A DNA stretch of 64,000 nt, from the NCBI RefSeq assembly GCF_005503555.1, contig NZ_SCNG01000002.1, positions 806,001 to 870,000 on the forward strand. The letters run 5' to 3'. Under the pieces are notes generated by a model. The model worked only from the letters and a program-made list of their open reading frames with translations, made no database searches and was not told the DNA's origin. Positions 49,262 through 57,901 of the stretch are shown here, piece after piece; within the stretch, counting starts at the first letter, position 1, and each line of letters starts with the position of its first letter. The stretch is from Rudaea sp. 3F27F6 (GTDB taxonomy: Bacteria; Pseudomonadota; Gammaproteobacteria; Xanthomonadales; Rhodanobacteraceae). A program made the translations under genes and the position numbers.

Positions 49262-50345
49262 GATTTTCTCCGCCTAAAAGGGGCCGCCAATCGGCACCCT
49301 GTGGAAGCGAGGCTTTAGGGAAAGTGGGCGTTCGGGAAGGAAAGGCTTTGCTCGGGTTCCGGCCGCTCTTGACATCGGCCAAGGCCAGGTCGAGCAATTT
49401 TTTTGCGGTTCCATAGTCGAGTCGGCGTCGGTAGAGACCGTCGCGACGCAAGCCCTTGAACGCGGTGAGCAAGGAGTCCCCGCTCCGCTCCCGAAAGCGA
49501 TTCAGCCAGTGATTGGCGGCGGCGATAACGTCGCGCTCCATGCCGCGGGGGCATCCAGCAATACGGGTGATTGAACGCGACTTCCCGCTCACGTCGCCTC
49601 CGGGGATCTCCTCGCCGGAAACGAAAGCAATGCTCGCCCCAGCTAGGTTGTCGAGAGCGCGCAAACCGACGCTTCCCCCGCTCGCATTGAATTTCCATCG
49701 GTGTGCGGCAGGAGCCGCCGGCAGCACGTTCTTGAGTTGGCTATACGGCCCGAGCAGTCGGTCGCCGCTCCATACATCAAAATCCCCGCATTTTCCCGGC
49801 ACGAACAGGGCCAGACAAACTGGATGCTCGGTGTCGTGGAACATGGGCTCGGCCAGGGAGACCACGCTGTGTAAGCGGTCGTGAAACAGGCCTGCGGTGA
49901 TGAACGATTCCGGCACAACAGCGGCCACGAAATCGCAGTGCTGGAGCATGACGTCCAGTGCAACCTTGTAGAGGTCGTCGTGCGCAAAGGTAGGAAACTC
50001 TAGGCCTCGCCGCGTGGCAGAGTTTTTCGCCAGATACGGCGGGTTCGTGACGGCAACGCGGAACCCTCCGGGAAAGTTCTTCAACGAATCGCCGCGCCGG
50101 ATGGCCCAACCTTCGGCGAATTGCGATTTGGGTTCAATGTCCCAGCACGCCCACGCAGGCAACCATCCTGCCTGCGCGGCCAGGCGCACGATGTGGTTGT
50201 CCCCCGCAAACGGTTCGATAACCGCCCGGTCGTCCGTGGGCAACAAGCGCCGCCAACGTTTGAACGCCTCGTGGTGGAATGGGTTTCCGCACGTGAAATA
50301 CTGTCCAAGCCTCCGCTTGTTCGAATTGGCCTTCGTGGTTTCCAC
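49248..50345 (-). CDS. N6-adenine DNA methyltransferase (Eco57I-like class)
   Basis: 365 aa from GTG 50345, chosen for GAGGAGCAGACG in front. RRLGQYFT at the N-terminus, motif I VIEPFAGDNHIV, and catalytic N-P-P-Y in VAVTNPPYLAKN. The last ~35 residues (AFPSRTPTFPK..., GADWRPL) are encoded by leader L3 of the next gene, so the tail exists only because the leader is read through. No cognate restriction gene nearby: likely protects the element from host restriction. Confidence 0.8.
   Translation of the reverse strand: METTKANSNKRRLGQYFTCGNPFHHEAFKRWRRLLPTDDRAVIEPFAGDNHIVRLAAQAGWLPAWACWDIEPKSQFAEGWAIRRGDSLKNFPGGFRVAVTNPPYLAKNSATRRGLEFPTFAHDDLYKVALDVMLQHCDFVAAVVPESFITAGLFHDRLHSVVSLAEPMFHDTEHPVCLALFVPGKCGDFDVWSGDRLLGPYSQLKNVLPAAPAAHRWKFNASGGSVGLRALDNLAGASIAFVSGEEIPGGDVSGKSRSITRIAGCPRGMERDVIAAANHWLNRFRERSGDSLLTAFKGLRRDGLYRRRLDYGTAKKLLDLALADVKSGRNPSKAFPSRTPTFPKASLPQGADWRPLLGGENHETK
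49280..49349 (-). promoter_or_regulatory. Conserved 5' leader L3 (inside the upstream gene's 3' end)
   Basis: Minus strand: AAAG-C-CTTTCCTTCCCG, CACTTTCCC and the hairpin GGGTGCC-GATT-GGC-GGCCC, 18 bp before ATG 49261. It overlaps the last ~35 codons of the methyltransferase gene. Confidence 0.68.
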
Positions 50346-50364
50346 CGTCTGCTCCTCGCTTCGG

Positions 50365-50433
50365 AGCGCTGGCAATCAGCGCTGAAGCGGGGCAAGCAAT
50401 CGGGAAAGTGGAAGTGCGGGAAGGAAAGTCTTT
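50365..50433 (-). promoter_or_regulatory. Conserved 5' leader L4
   Basis: Minus strand: AAAG-A-CTTTCCTTCCCG, CACTTTCCC, then a perfect hairpin AGCGCT-GATTGCC-AGCGCT. The stem sequence differs from L1-L3 while pairing is kept. 19 bp before GTG 50345. Confidence 0.7.
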
Positions 50434-50452
50434 CCCCACCGCGAAAAAGAAA

Positions 50453-50472
50453 ACGGCGCCTTTCGGCGCCGT
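50453..50472 (-). terminator. Intrinsic terminator after the Dam-like gene
   Basis: Stem ACGGCGCC / GGCGCCGT with a 4-nt loop; on the minus strand followed by TTTCTTTTTC; 28 bp after the stop at 50500. Confidence 0.88.
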
Positions 50473-50499
50473 CTTAAATTGAACGTTTACACGTTCCGT

Positions 50500-51078
50500 T
50501 TACGCTGCTTTTTTCCTGCTCCTGGACTTCGCCCCTTTCTGCCACACGCCAGCCTGATCCGTGCCAAGCAGGATGAGACGACCTTCGATAGTCCCTGCGT
50601 TGACCGCAGCAACGAGGCGCCCGCGAGCCTTTTCCCCGTAAGCGATCGCAACCGACGGGCTGACCGCGGCGTTCTTTTCCAGTCCGTCTGCGTCGCTGAA
50701 CTTCAAGCGCGACGCGAAGAAAAAAATCGCCGTCGTGTTGGGATGACGAAAAACGTTCTGGTGGAAATAGCCGGTTTCAGTGCGAGCAAAGATGAGCGTG
50801 ATGCCGTTTCCATGCTGTGCCGCCTTTGCCATCCATTCACCCATCCCTTTGCCGTAGGGCGGGTTGTGGAACACAAACGACTCCTTCGGCCAAGGCGTCG
50901 TGAGCCCGTTATCGCTCGGGCGCAGCATACGGGTTGCTGTGCGCCAAGGCATACCCGACTCTGGCGTGGCCGGATCCAGGTCAAACGGGCCCAGTGCCTC
51001 GATCAACGACCGCGGCGTGAGCCACGTGGTCGTTGTCGTGGCGTTGGGATTGCGAAGTGGCACTGTAAGTGCGCTCAT
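50500..51078 (-). CDS. Phage-type N6-adenine methyltransferase (Dam-like)
   Basis: 192 aa from ATG 51078 (CAGGAGAAAGTC). Typical DNA N-6-adenine-methyltransferase phage family layout: WLTPRSLIEALGPFDLDPATPE near the N-terminus, D/N-P-P-Y-G (FHNPPYGKGMGEWM) in the middle, TLIFARTETGYFHQNVF and AIFFFASRLKF later. Methylates adenine in an unknown sequence. Own leader (L5) and terminator, so a single-gene unit. Confidence 0.88.
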   Translation of the reverse strand: MSALTVPLRNPNATTTTTWLTPRSLIEALGPFDLDPATPESGMPWRTATRMLRPSDNGLTTPWPKESFVFHNPPYGKGMGEWMAKAAQHGNGITLIFARTETGYFHQNVFRHPNTTAIFFFASRLKFSDADGLEKNAAVSPSVAIAYGEKARGRLVAAVNAGTIEGRLILLGTDQAGVWQKGAKSRSRKKAA

Positions 51079-51099
51079 GACTTTCTCCTGTTCCAAATA

Positions 51100-51168
51100 G
51101 CACCGGGAATCGATGCCTTCGGATGAGGAGGTGATCGGGAAAGTCGGAGCCCGGGAAGGAAAGGCTTT
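51100..51168 (-). promoter_or_regulatory. Conserved 5' leader L5
   Basis: Minus strand: AAAG-C-CTTTCCTTCCCG, CGACTTTCCC, and a hairpin GCATC-GATTCCC-GGTGC with one G-U pair. Stem bases differ from L4 while pairing is kept. 21 bp before ATG 51078. Confidence 0.68.
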
Positions 51169-51187
51169 GGGTGGTCGTGCGTCCGGC

Positions 51188-51967
51188 TTACCCGGACTCT
51201 TTCGCCGTCTCGGTCAGGGCCAGGATGGATTCGACGGCGGCGGTATACAAGGCCGCCCAGGGCGCGCGTTCGTCGGGGTTGAGCCAGACGCGACGGGTGA
51301 TTGCCTCGTCCAACGAAACGTTTTCGATCTGCCCGCCGTCGCCCAGGATCTTGGCGAGTTCTGGCACCGAGAGGGAATGACGGACTGCAAAGCAGGCGAT
51401 TGCGCCGCTCGGGGAAATGATAGTCATCAGAACTTTCTGGACCGCGCCCACATCGCCGCCGGCCTCCCGGTTAGCGAGCTTTATGAGGTCCCTTTTAATT
51501 CTTTCGTCACGGGTCAGCGGGCCCTTGCCTTCCTTCTTGCGTGTCACGCGAGTAACCGCGGCGTCTCTCCACACGGTCTGGACGTGGTGCTCAAAGTCCT
51601 TGTTCCACTGCGCGATATCAACATGTATGACGCGGCGTTCTTTCCTCTTGCTGATCCGTTTCGGCTGAGCGCCCTTAAAAACCCCCGTCTGCCTGCTGCT
51701 CATTGCTCCTTTAAGCAACATTGCCCCCCGGTGCGTAGTCTTGACCGGAATCCAACGAATTGGCTTGAAATTTTTCTCTCGGTAAGCCAAGCCGCTGACG
51801 GTTCTCAAGCGGCATCGAACTGCGGCCATGTAGGGCGGCATCTTATGGTCGTCCGGAAGCAACGTCACCGCGTTCACCAGTGCGTCGAAGCCATCACCCA
51901 CCCGCTTATTCTTCAGCTTGATCAGGATTCTTTCTCGGTGTGCGATCCAGTTATCGATTTCCGGCAT
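51188..51967 (-). CDS. Hypothetical protein of the integrase-proximal operon
   Basis: 259 aa from ATG 51967, 2 bp before the previous stop. Basic middle (KGAQPKRISKRKERRVIHVD, TRVTRKKEGKGPLTRDERIKRDLIKLANREAGG), acidic end. No membrane segment. No family recognised. Third gene after the integrase. Confidence 0.6.
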   Translation of the reverse strand: MPEIDNWIAHRERILIKLKNKRVGDGFDALVNAVTLLPDDHKMPPYMAAVRCRLRTVSGLAYREKNFKPIRWIPVKTTHRGAMLLKGAMSSRQTGVFKGAQPKRISKRKERRVIHVDIAQWNKDFEHHVQTVWRDAAVTRVTRKKEGKGPLTRDERIKRDLIKLANREAGGDVGAVQKVLMTIISPSGAIACFAVRHSLSVPELAKILGDGGQIENVSLDEAITRRVWLNPDERAPWAALYTAAVESILALTETAKESG

Positions 51968-51969
51968 GC

Positions 51970-52461
51970 CTAGAGCCTCTTGCAGCGTGCGCCCGGGTGG
52001 TCGGGCTTCCCGCATTTCGGGCAACGCTCGGCGCCGGCCGCCGAGAACAGCCCGTCCAACGCGAGCGCGGACGTTTCCGCTGCCCGCGCTTCACTCTCCC
52101 TCAGACTGCTTTGCACAGCGCCATCGAGCGTAGCGTGGTAGTTCTTTCGCGTGGCCTGGTCAGCCCATGGGTGCGAAGCCAGCACCTCGGTCAAAGAGTG
52201 GAAGACAACGGCGTGCCGCTCGCCGGCGAGTGCTTCTAGCCATTCGTCTTGCGTGACGGCCAAGGCGTGCCCGACCACGCGGCCCGCGCTCACCACCCAG
52301 GGCTCAGGCCGCATGGTGTCGGCCACGAGCGCAAACAGCGGCGCGTCGGCGTCTTCATGTTCTTCTTCAAATCGCTTGCGCCATTTCTTGAGCGCCGGAA
52401 CACGGGCGGCCTGGTCCGCGATATCGCGCGGCTGCCGTCGGATGGTGAGATGCTCGCCCAT
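51970..52461 (-). CDS. Hypothetical protein with CCHC zinc knuckle
   Basis: 163 aa from ATG 52461 (a TTG at 52488 is an alternative start). The C-terminus has an exact CCHC zinc knuckle, C-P-K-C-G-K-P-D-H-P-G-A-R-C (C-x2-C-x4-H-x4-C), a nucleic-acid-binding motif rare in bacteria. The rest includes RVPALKKWRKRFEEEHEDADAPLFALVADTMRPEPWVVSAG and HPWADQATRKNYHATLDGAVQSSLRES. Possible single-strand nucleic-acid binding. Confidence 0.65.
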   Translation of the reverse strand: MGEHLTIRRQPRDIADQAARVPALKKWRKRFEEEHEDADAPLFALVADTMRPEPWVVSAGRVVGHALAVTQDEWLEALAGERHAVVFHSLTEVLASHPWADQATRKNYHATLDGAVQSSLRESEARAAETSALALDGLFSAAGAERCPKCGKPDHPGARCKRL

Positions 52462-52505
52462 GGCCCAGATGGTGACCGGCTCGCCCAATCGCCGTCAACG
52501 GGCTC

Positions 52506-53009
52506 TCAAGTCTGCTGCTTGCCAGGCTCCGGCACGGATTGCCGCAGGTCGTGCTCAAGACGAACGGCGCGGTCGCGCTGTTCCTCCCTGTCGGCCAATC
52601 CGCGCAGCGCTTCCGTGTAGGTCGCCACCCAGGCCGATCGTTGTTCCAAGTCGGCCCACGCTCGGTCGAAGGCCTCGGGCAATGTCAGGATCTCCACCGA
52701 ACACTCTTCGGCGACCTGGTCGAACACCTCATCGTCGATGGTCAGCAAATGTCCCAGCAGTGCGCCGGCGTCGTCGATGGCCCACGGTTGCGGCGCAAAC
52801 AGCTGGGCCGCGGTGTCGAAGACGAAGCGCTTGCCGCTGAGAATCAGCTTCTCCAGCACAGTTGCCGTGTGGCGATGGCGCAGCATCGCCGCAGACCTGC
52901 GCAGCGTCTGGATGTCATCGAGCAGACGGTCCTTGGCTTCCTCACGCCGCCGCGCGATGGTCTCCGCGGCGCTTTCTGGTCGTCTTCTTGCTTCCACTGG
53001 GCCTGGCAC
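52506..53009 (-). CDS. Hypothetical helical protein overlapping integrase
   Basis: 167 aa from GTG 53009, overlapping the integrase 3' end by 68 bp. Charged and helical (AAETIARRREEAKDRLLDDIQTLRRSAAMLRHRHTATVLEKLIL), with a Gln/Glu-rich C-terminus. Coupled by overlap to the integrase; an excision-related role is possible but there is no HTH motif. No family recognised. Confidence 0.55.
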   Translation of the reverse strand: MPGPVEARRRPESAAETIARRREEAKDRLLDDIQTLRRSAAMLRHRHTATVLEKLILSGKRFVFDTAAQLFAPQPWAIDDAGALLGHLLTIDDEVFDQVAEECSVEILTLPEAFDRAWADLEQRSAWVATYTEALRGLADREEQRDRAVRLEHDLRQSVPEPGKQQT

Positions 53010-54858
53010 GATAAAGGGGCACCTTTAATTCTGGATCGTCCCGCTCATCGAGCAGTTGGCGGTCAGACCCCTTCAGGATATTCCAAGCGCGGGGGCTGGT
53101 GCGAACGATCGCCTCGTCGACCTTTTCCATGGCCTCGCGCAGCTCTGGCCATTCTTGCTCGGAGTATCGCTCGGACACCTTGGCCATTCCGCTGCCGTCG
53201 TCGGGCTTGTGATGATGGAGGAGCTGGCTGACGACGTTGCCGGGCAGGAGTTTTGCGGCAAAGCGTCCCATCGTGCGCCGGAAGTCGTGCGGCGTCAGGC
53301 CGATGTCGATTTCCTTGGCGAGGTTGAGCAACCCCGCGTCCTCACGCACCGTGGTGAGCAAGGACTTGCTGTCCGAGTAATACCCGTCCTTGGCCTTGGG
53401 GTTGCGCGCCGGAAACACCCACCGCCGCGCGTTATCCAATCGCCACTGGGCGCGCTCGTGCAACGCAACGGCCTTGGCTCGTTTGATGTAGTCGATGGTC
53501 TGCTCGCGCACTTTCGCCGCCTGCTTCTTCCCCCGCTCTACCTGGCGTTCCAGGAGCTGCTCAACTTCCTTGCGGGCGGCCGCCCGCCACCGCAGCACCT
53601 TTTCGGCAAAATAGGCCACCGGTAGCAGCTGGAACTCGCCGCTCTTGGTGTCGTGGAGGAAGACCTGCGACCCGCGCAGTCCGGTGGTCGGGTTCCTGAC
53701 ATCCGGACGGGGGGCCAGCCAGGCCCACGAGGCCAGTTGCAGGTCGAGCTCGTCCTTCGAGCAGCTGTCATACCATCGAAGGCGTGCGCCCTCGTTTCGG
53801 CGCGTGCCCCAGAGCAGCATGAGTAAACAGTAGTCGATGGCGGTGGAGTTCGCGCCGCTTTTCATGTCGCGACGTGCCAGCAACGACTTGAGCACGTTGG
53901 GAAGCGACTTCTGCCCAGTCTGGGTGTCGTCGACGCCCAGCGGGTTCCGAACCCTCGCCGCCTCGTAGTGCTTGCGCAGGTCCCGCGTCGAGCGGAAGAG
54001 CTTTGTCTCGATGAGGACGTCGAACGGGTTGTGGAACAGCACCGGTGTCCTGTTCTCGCGCGTGGCGTTCTTCCGCTCCGCAGCCAGCACGCGCTCGACC
54101 CCGCGCCGAGCATCGCTCATGGTGTGCTCGGCGGCGGCCAGGCCGGCCGCGTAGGCCAGCTCCACGGTTTTTCCGGTCAATCCTAGTTTCGTCACGAGCT
54201 CGCCGCGTTCCAACTCCCACCAGGGACCGTGACGCTTGAGCTTGGTTCGCGCTGCTTCCGGCAGACGGTTCGATCGCAACATGGCCGAGTGCCTAAGGCG
54301 ATTCCAGCCGTCCGTCACTTCCTTGTCTGTCAGCTGAGCGATCTCCTGGGAAGCCAACCCGACCTCGGGCCGCTCCAGGCGTGCCAGCGAATCCCTTGCG
54401 CCATCGACGCCGGCGGACTTCACCTTGCCGCGGCCCTTGAGGCTGGTGAGGTGCTCAATGTAACCGCGCATCGCGTCGCCCACGGTTGCCGACTTCGCCA
54501 GGCGAGTTGCCGCCACAAGGCGGGTGCGCTCGCGGGGATCCTCGCCCGTCTGACGTATGTGAATCTTGTGCTCTTGCGCGAGCAGCTGCGCGTCCTTGAC
54601 GGTCAGCAAATTCACCTCGCCCAGCGATATGCGAACAGCCTTTTTCCCGATGCGCGTCCGGAGCTCATAGAAGCCGCCCTTCGGGCCCACGTAGACAGTC
54701 AGTCCTGTCCCGTCCAGCACGAACCGGTAGGGTTTCCCTCCAGGGTTCTCCACCATCACTGTTCCGCCTTTGCGGTTCAGAGCCGGCCTCGTGTCGACGT
54801 TCAACTCTCGCAGTTCGCGAGTGGTCAGGTGATACTTCTCGCCCGTGCCCTTTGCCAT
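52942..54858 (-). CDS. Large tyrosine recombinase (element integrase)
   Basis: 638 aa. Catalytic residues: first Arg in LLWGTRRNEGARLRW, H-D-F-R-R in LTPHDFRRTMGRFAAKLL (box II His/Arg), and a Tyr in VSERYSEQEWPEL. The middle carries extra sequence (~residues 390-470, a long coiled coil-like KEVEQLLERQVERGKKQAAKVREQ segment) not found in ordinary phage integrases. Start at 54858 lies 187 bp from mutS, marking the right end of the element. No tRNA gene adjoins it; the target may be the intergenic region or the 5' end of mutS. Confidence 0.93.
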   Translation of the reverse strand: MAKGTGEKYHLTTRELRELNVDTRPALNRKGGTVMVENPGGKPYRFVLDGTGLTVYVGPKGGFYELRTRIGKKAVRISLGEVNLLTVKDAQLLAQEHKIHIRQTGEDPRERTRLVAATRLAKSATVGDAMRGYIEHLTSLKGRGKVKSAGVDGARDSLARLERPEVGLASQEIAQLTDKEVTDGWNRLRHSAMLRSNRLPEAARTKLKRHGPWWELERGELVTKLGLTGKTVELAYAAGLAAAEHTMSDARRGVERVLAAERKNATRENRTPVLFHNPFDVLIETKLFRSTRDLRKHYEAARVRNPLGVDDTQTGQKSLPNVLKSLLARRDMKSGANSTAIDYCLLMLLWGTRRNEGARLRWYDSCSKDELDLQLASWAWLAPRPDVRNPTTGLRGSQVFLHDTKSGEFQLLPVAYFAEKVLRWRAAARKEVEQLLERQVERGKKQAAKVREQTIDYIKRAKAVALHERAQWRLDNARRWVFPARNPKAKDGYYSDSKSLLTTVREDAGLLNLAKEIDIGLTPHDFRRTMGRFAAKLLPGNVVSQLLHHHKPDDGSGMAKVSERYSEQEWPELREAMEKVDEAIVRTSPRAWNILKGSDRQLLDERDDPELKVPLYRARPSGSKKTTRKRRGDHRAAA

Positions 54859-54887
54859 GATGAAGAGACCCCACGGTTGTGCCCAAG

Positions 54888-54977
54888 TGTGTCCACAGGG
54901 AAACCGCGAAATTCGCGTTTTTCATGGACACATGGATATTAGGTCATTTTGTTCTCCCATGACACAAAATGGACACA
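54888..54977. promoter_or_regulatory. TGGACACA octamers and dyad upstream of integrase
   Basis: TGTGTCCA at 54888-54895, TGGACACA at 54925-54932 and 54970-54977, and a 13-bp palindrome CGCGAA-A-TTCGCG at 54905-54917. They look like arm-type or regulator-binding sites of the recombination end; the core att sequence cannot be read without the other end. Confidence 0.55.
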
Positions 54978-55044
54978 CCGAGGGGCCTTTTTTGAAGAAT
55001 TCGGGAATGCTGAACCTTCCGATACGCGATCGAGATCGAGCTAA

Positions 55045-57723
55045 GTGACTGATTTGCCGCCAACCCCACCCATCGAGCCCCGGCACCAAGAACATACGCC
55101 GTTGATGCGCCAGTATTTCAGCGCCAAGGCGGAGTATCCGGACACGCTCGTGCTCTTCCGCATGGGCGATTTCTACGAGCTGTTCTACGACGACGCGCGC
55201 AAGGCCGCGCGCCTGCTCGACATCACCCTGACCCAGCGCGGCGCGTCGGCCGGTGCGCCGATCCCGATGGCCGGCGTGCCGTTCCACGCGGTCGAAGGCT
55301 ATCTCGCCAAGCTGATCAAGCTCGGCGAGTCGGTCGCGATCTGCGAGCAGATCGGCGATCCGGCGGCGGCGAAAGGTCTGGTCGAGCGCAAAGTCGTGCG
55401 CGTGGTCACGCCGGGCACGGTGACCGACGAGGCCCTGCTCGAAGAGCGCCGCGACAATCTTCTCGTTGCGATCGCCGCGGGCAAGACGAGCTATGGCCTC
55501 GCCTGGGTCGATCTCGCCGGCGGCCGTTTCCTGCTCAGCGAAGCGGCGAACGCGGAACAGCTCGCCTCCGAACTCGCACGCCTCGCACCCGCGGAAACCC
55601 TGGTCAGCGAAGACGTCGCCTGGCCGAACTTCGTCTCGTCCCTGCCCGGTCTGCGCAAGCGCGCGCCGTGGCATTTCGACACGGAGACGGCACAGCGCCA
55701 GATCACCAAATTTTTCAATACGCGCGACCTGTCCGGATTCGGCATCGACAATATGCCGCTCGCGATCGCCGCAGCCGGCGCCCTGCTCGGCTACGTCAGC
55801 GAGACGCAGAAATCGGCGCTGCCGCATCTGTCCGGACTCGCCGCCGAAAATCCGAACGAGACGATCGCGCTCGACGCGGCGACACGGCGCAATCTCGAAC
55901 TCGATACGCACCCGAGCGGCCGCCACGAACACACCCTGCTCGGCGTGCTCGATGCGACGATCACACCGATGGGCGCGCGCACGCTGCGCCGCTGGCTGCA
56001 TCGGCCGCTACGCGACCGCGAAACCCTGCGCCGCCGTTATCAGGCGATCGAGAACCTGATCGAGCAGCGCCGCTTCGACAGCCTGCGCGAAGTACTGCGC
56101 GGCGTCGGTGACCTCGAACGCATCCTCGCGCGCGTCGCGCTGCGCTCGGCGCGGCCGCGCGATCTGTCGACACTGCGCGACGGCCTGCTGTCGCTGCCGG
56201 CCCTGCGCGCCGCGGTCACTTCTGCGCGCATTGCCGGCGGTGAAGATCGAGAAGCGGCCGCGGACTCTGTTCAATTCGGTTCGCCGCTGATCGAATCGCT
56301 GCTGGAACGCATCGGCGAGCACACCGAAACCGCCGAACATCTTGCCCGCGCCGTGCTCGAACAGCCGCCCGCGCTGCTGCGCGACGGCGGCGTGATCCGC
56401 GAGGGCTACGACGCCGAACTCGACGAGTTGCGCACGCTGTCGACCAACGCCAATCAATTTCTGATCGATCTCGAAGAACGCGAGAAAGCCGCGACCGGCA
56501 TTCCGACGCTCAAGGTCGGCTACAACAGCGTGCACGGCTACTACATCGAGATCAGCAAAGGCCAAGCCGACAAGGCGCCGACCCACTACACGCGGCGGCA
56601 GACGCTCAAGGGCGCCGAGCGCTACATCACCGAAGAACTGAAATCGTTCGAGGACAAGGTGTTGTCGGCGCGCGAACGTGCGCTGATGCGCGAGCGCGCG
56701 CTGTACGAAGCCCTGCTCGATGTCCTGATCGAACGCCTCGCTGCGCTCAAACAAGCCGCGTCGGCGATCGCCGAACTCGACGTGCTCGCCGCACTCGCCG
56801 ACCGCGCCGACGCTTTGAACTGGCGTGCGCCGCGCCTCGTCGATGCGGCCGCGGTCAAGATCGTGCGCGGCCGCCATCCGGTCGTCGAGCAGGTACGCAG
56901 CGATCCGTTCGAGCCGAACGATCTCGTCTTCGACGGCGAGCCCGAACGCGGCGGCCGGCGCATGCTCATCATCACCGGTCCGAACATGGGCGGTAAGTCG
57001 ACCTACATGCGCCAGAACGCGTTGATCGTGCTGCTCGCGCATATCGGCAGCTTCGTGCCCGCGGACTCGGCCGAGATCGGGCCGATCGACCGCATCTTCA
57101 CGCGCATCGGCGCAGGCGACGATCTGTCGCGCGGGCAATCGACCTTCATGGTCGAGATGAGCGAGACGGCGAACATCCTGCACAACGCGACCGAGCACAG
57201 CCTTGTGCTGATGGACGAAGTCGGCCGCGGCACCTCGACCTACGACGGCCTTGCCCTGGCCCAGGCCTGCGCCGTGCAGCTCGCGACCAAGAATCGCGCT
57301 TTCACCCTGTTCGCGACGCACTACTTCGAACTGACCGAACTCGCGGCGGCGTATTCCGGCATCGCCAACGTGCATCTCGACGCGGTCGAGTACGACGACC
57401 AGCTCGTGTTCATGCACGCGGTCAAGGAAGGCCCGGCCAGCCGCAGTTTCGGCCTGCACGTCGCCGCGCTCGCCGGCGTACCCAAGGCGGTGATCGCCGA
57501 TGCGCGCAAGCATCTGGCCGCGCTGGAGCGTTTCGGCCAGATCCAGGGCGCGCAACGCGCATCCGCATCGAACGCGGTGGAAAAAGAACCGTCGCCGCAA
57601 ATGGGCCTGTTCGAACTTGCCAAGCCGAGCGCGGTCGAAGACGCGCTGCGCGAGGTCGACGCGGATGCGTTGACGCCGCGCGCGGCGCTCGATCTGCTCT
57701 ACCGCCTCAAAGGTTTGATGTAG
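55045..57723 (+). CDS. mutS: DNA mismatch repair protein MutS
   Basis: 892 aa from GTG 55045. N-terminal mismatch-recognition motif F-Y-E-L-F (RMGDFYELF), ATPase Walker [12 protein letters not shown] and signature [14 protein letters not shown], and D-E-V-G-R-G-T-S-T. Full length; a short C-terminal region follows ([40 protein letters not shown]). It begins 187 bp from the integrase gene; its original promoter may have been displaced by the insertion. Weak ribosome site (GATCGAG). Confidence 0.98.
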   Translation: MTDLPPTPPIEPRHQEHTPLMRQYFSAKAEYPDTLVLFRMGDFYELFYDDARKAARLLDITLTQRGASAGAPIPMAGVPFHAVEGYLAKLIKLGESVAICEQIGDPAAAKGLVERKVVRVVTPGTVTDEALLEERRDNLLVAIAAGKTSYGLAWVDLAGGRFLLSEAANAEQLASELARLAPAETLVSEDVAWPNFVSSLPGLRKRAPWHFDTETAQRQITKFFNTRDLSGFGIDNMPLAIAAAGALLGYVSETQKSALPHLSGLAAENPNETIALDAATRRNLELDTHPSGRHEHTLLGVLDATITPMGARTLRRWLHRPLRDRETLRRRYQAIENLIEQRRFDSLREVLRGVGDLERILARVALRSARPRDLSTLRDGLLSLPALRAAVTSARIAGGEDREAAADSVQFGSPLIESLLERIGEHTETAEHLARAVLEQPPALLRDGGVIREGYDAELDELRTLSTNANQFLIDLEEREKAATGIPTLKVGYNSVHGYYIEISKGQADKAPTHYTRRQTLKGAERYITEELKSFEDKVLSARERALMRERALYEALLDVLIERLAALKQAASAIAELDVLAALADRADALNWRAPRLVDAAAVKIVRGRHPVVEQVRSDPFEPNDLVFDGEPERGGRRMLIITGPNMGGKSTYMRQNALIVLLAHIGSFVPADSAEIGPIDRIFTRIGAGDDLSRGQSTFMVEMSETANILHNATEHSLVLMDEVGRGTSTYDGLALAQACAVQLATKNRAFTLFATHYFELTELAAAYSGIANVHLDAVEYDDQLVFMHAVKEGPASRSFGLHVAALAGVPKAVIADARKHLAALERFGQIQGAQRASASNAVEKEPSPQMGLFELAKPSAVEDALREVDADALTPRAALDLLYRLKGLM

Positions 57724-57746
57724 GCGCAACACACCGCACCTGCATG

Positions 57747-57850
57747 TCCGTCGTTGCCGCGAAAGCGCGAATCCCGCTTCTGATCCTGCTCTTCGCCGAA
57801 GAGCATTGAGAAAGAATCGGATTCCCGCTTTGGCTCGAATGACTGGATGA
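57747..57850. repeat. Intergenic repeat of the GCGAAAGCGGGAAT type
   Basis: Between mutS and gspN. CGTTGCCGCGAAAGCGCGAATCC at ~57749 and an inverted partner GGATTCCCGCTTTGGCTCGAATGAC at ~57808 read as the dispersed VIPAKAG(I)Q-type chromosomal repeat of gammaproteobacteria; degenerate. Confidence 0.6.
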
Positions 57851-57901
57851 GAGCGCATCCGCAACAGATTAGAATTCGCACATTCCAATGGAAGCCCGCC
57901 C

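Noticed and set aside
54859-55044. tRNA gene as integration target
   Set aside because: No cloverleaf or CCA end visible between integrase and mutS on either strand.
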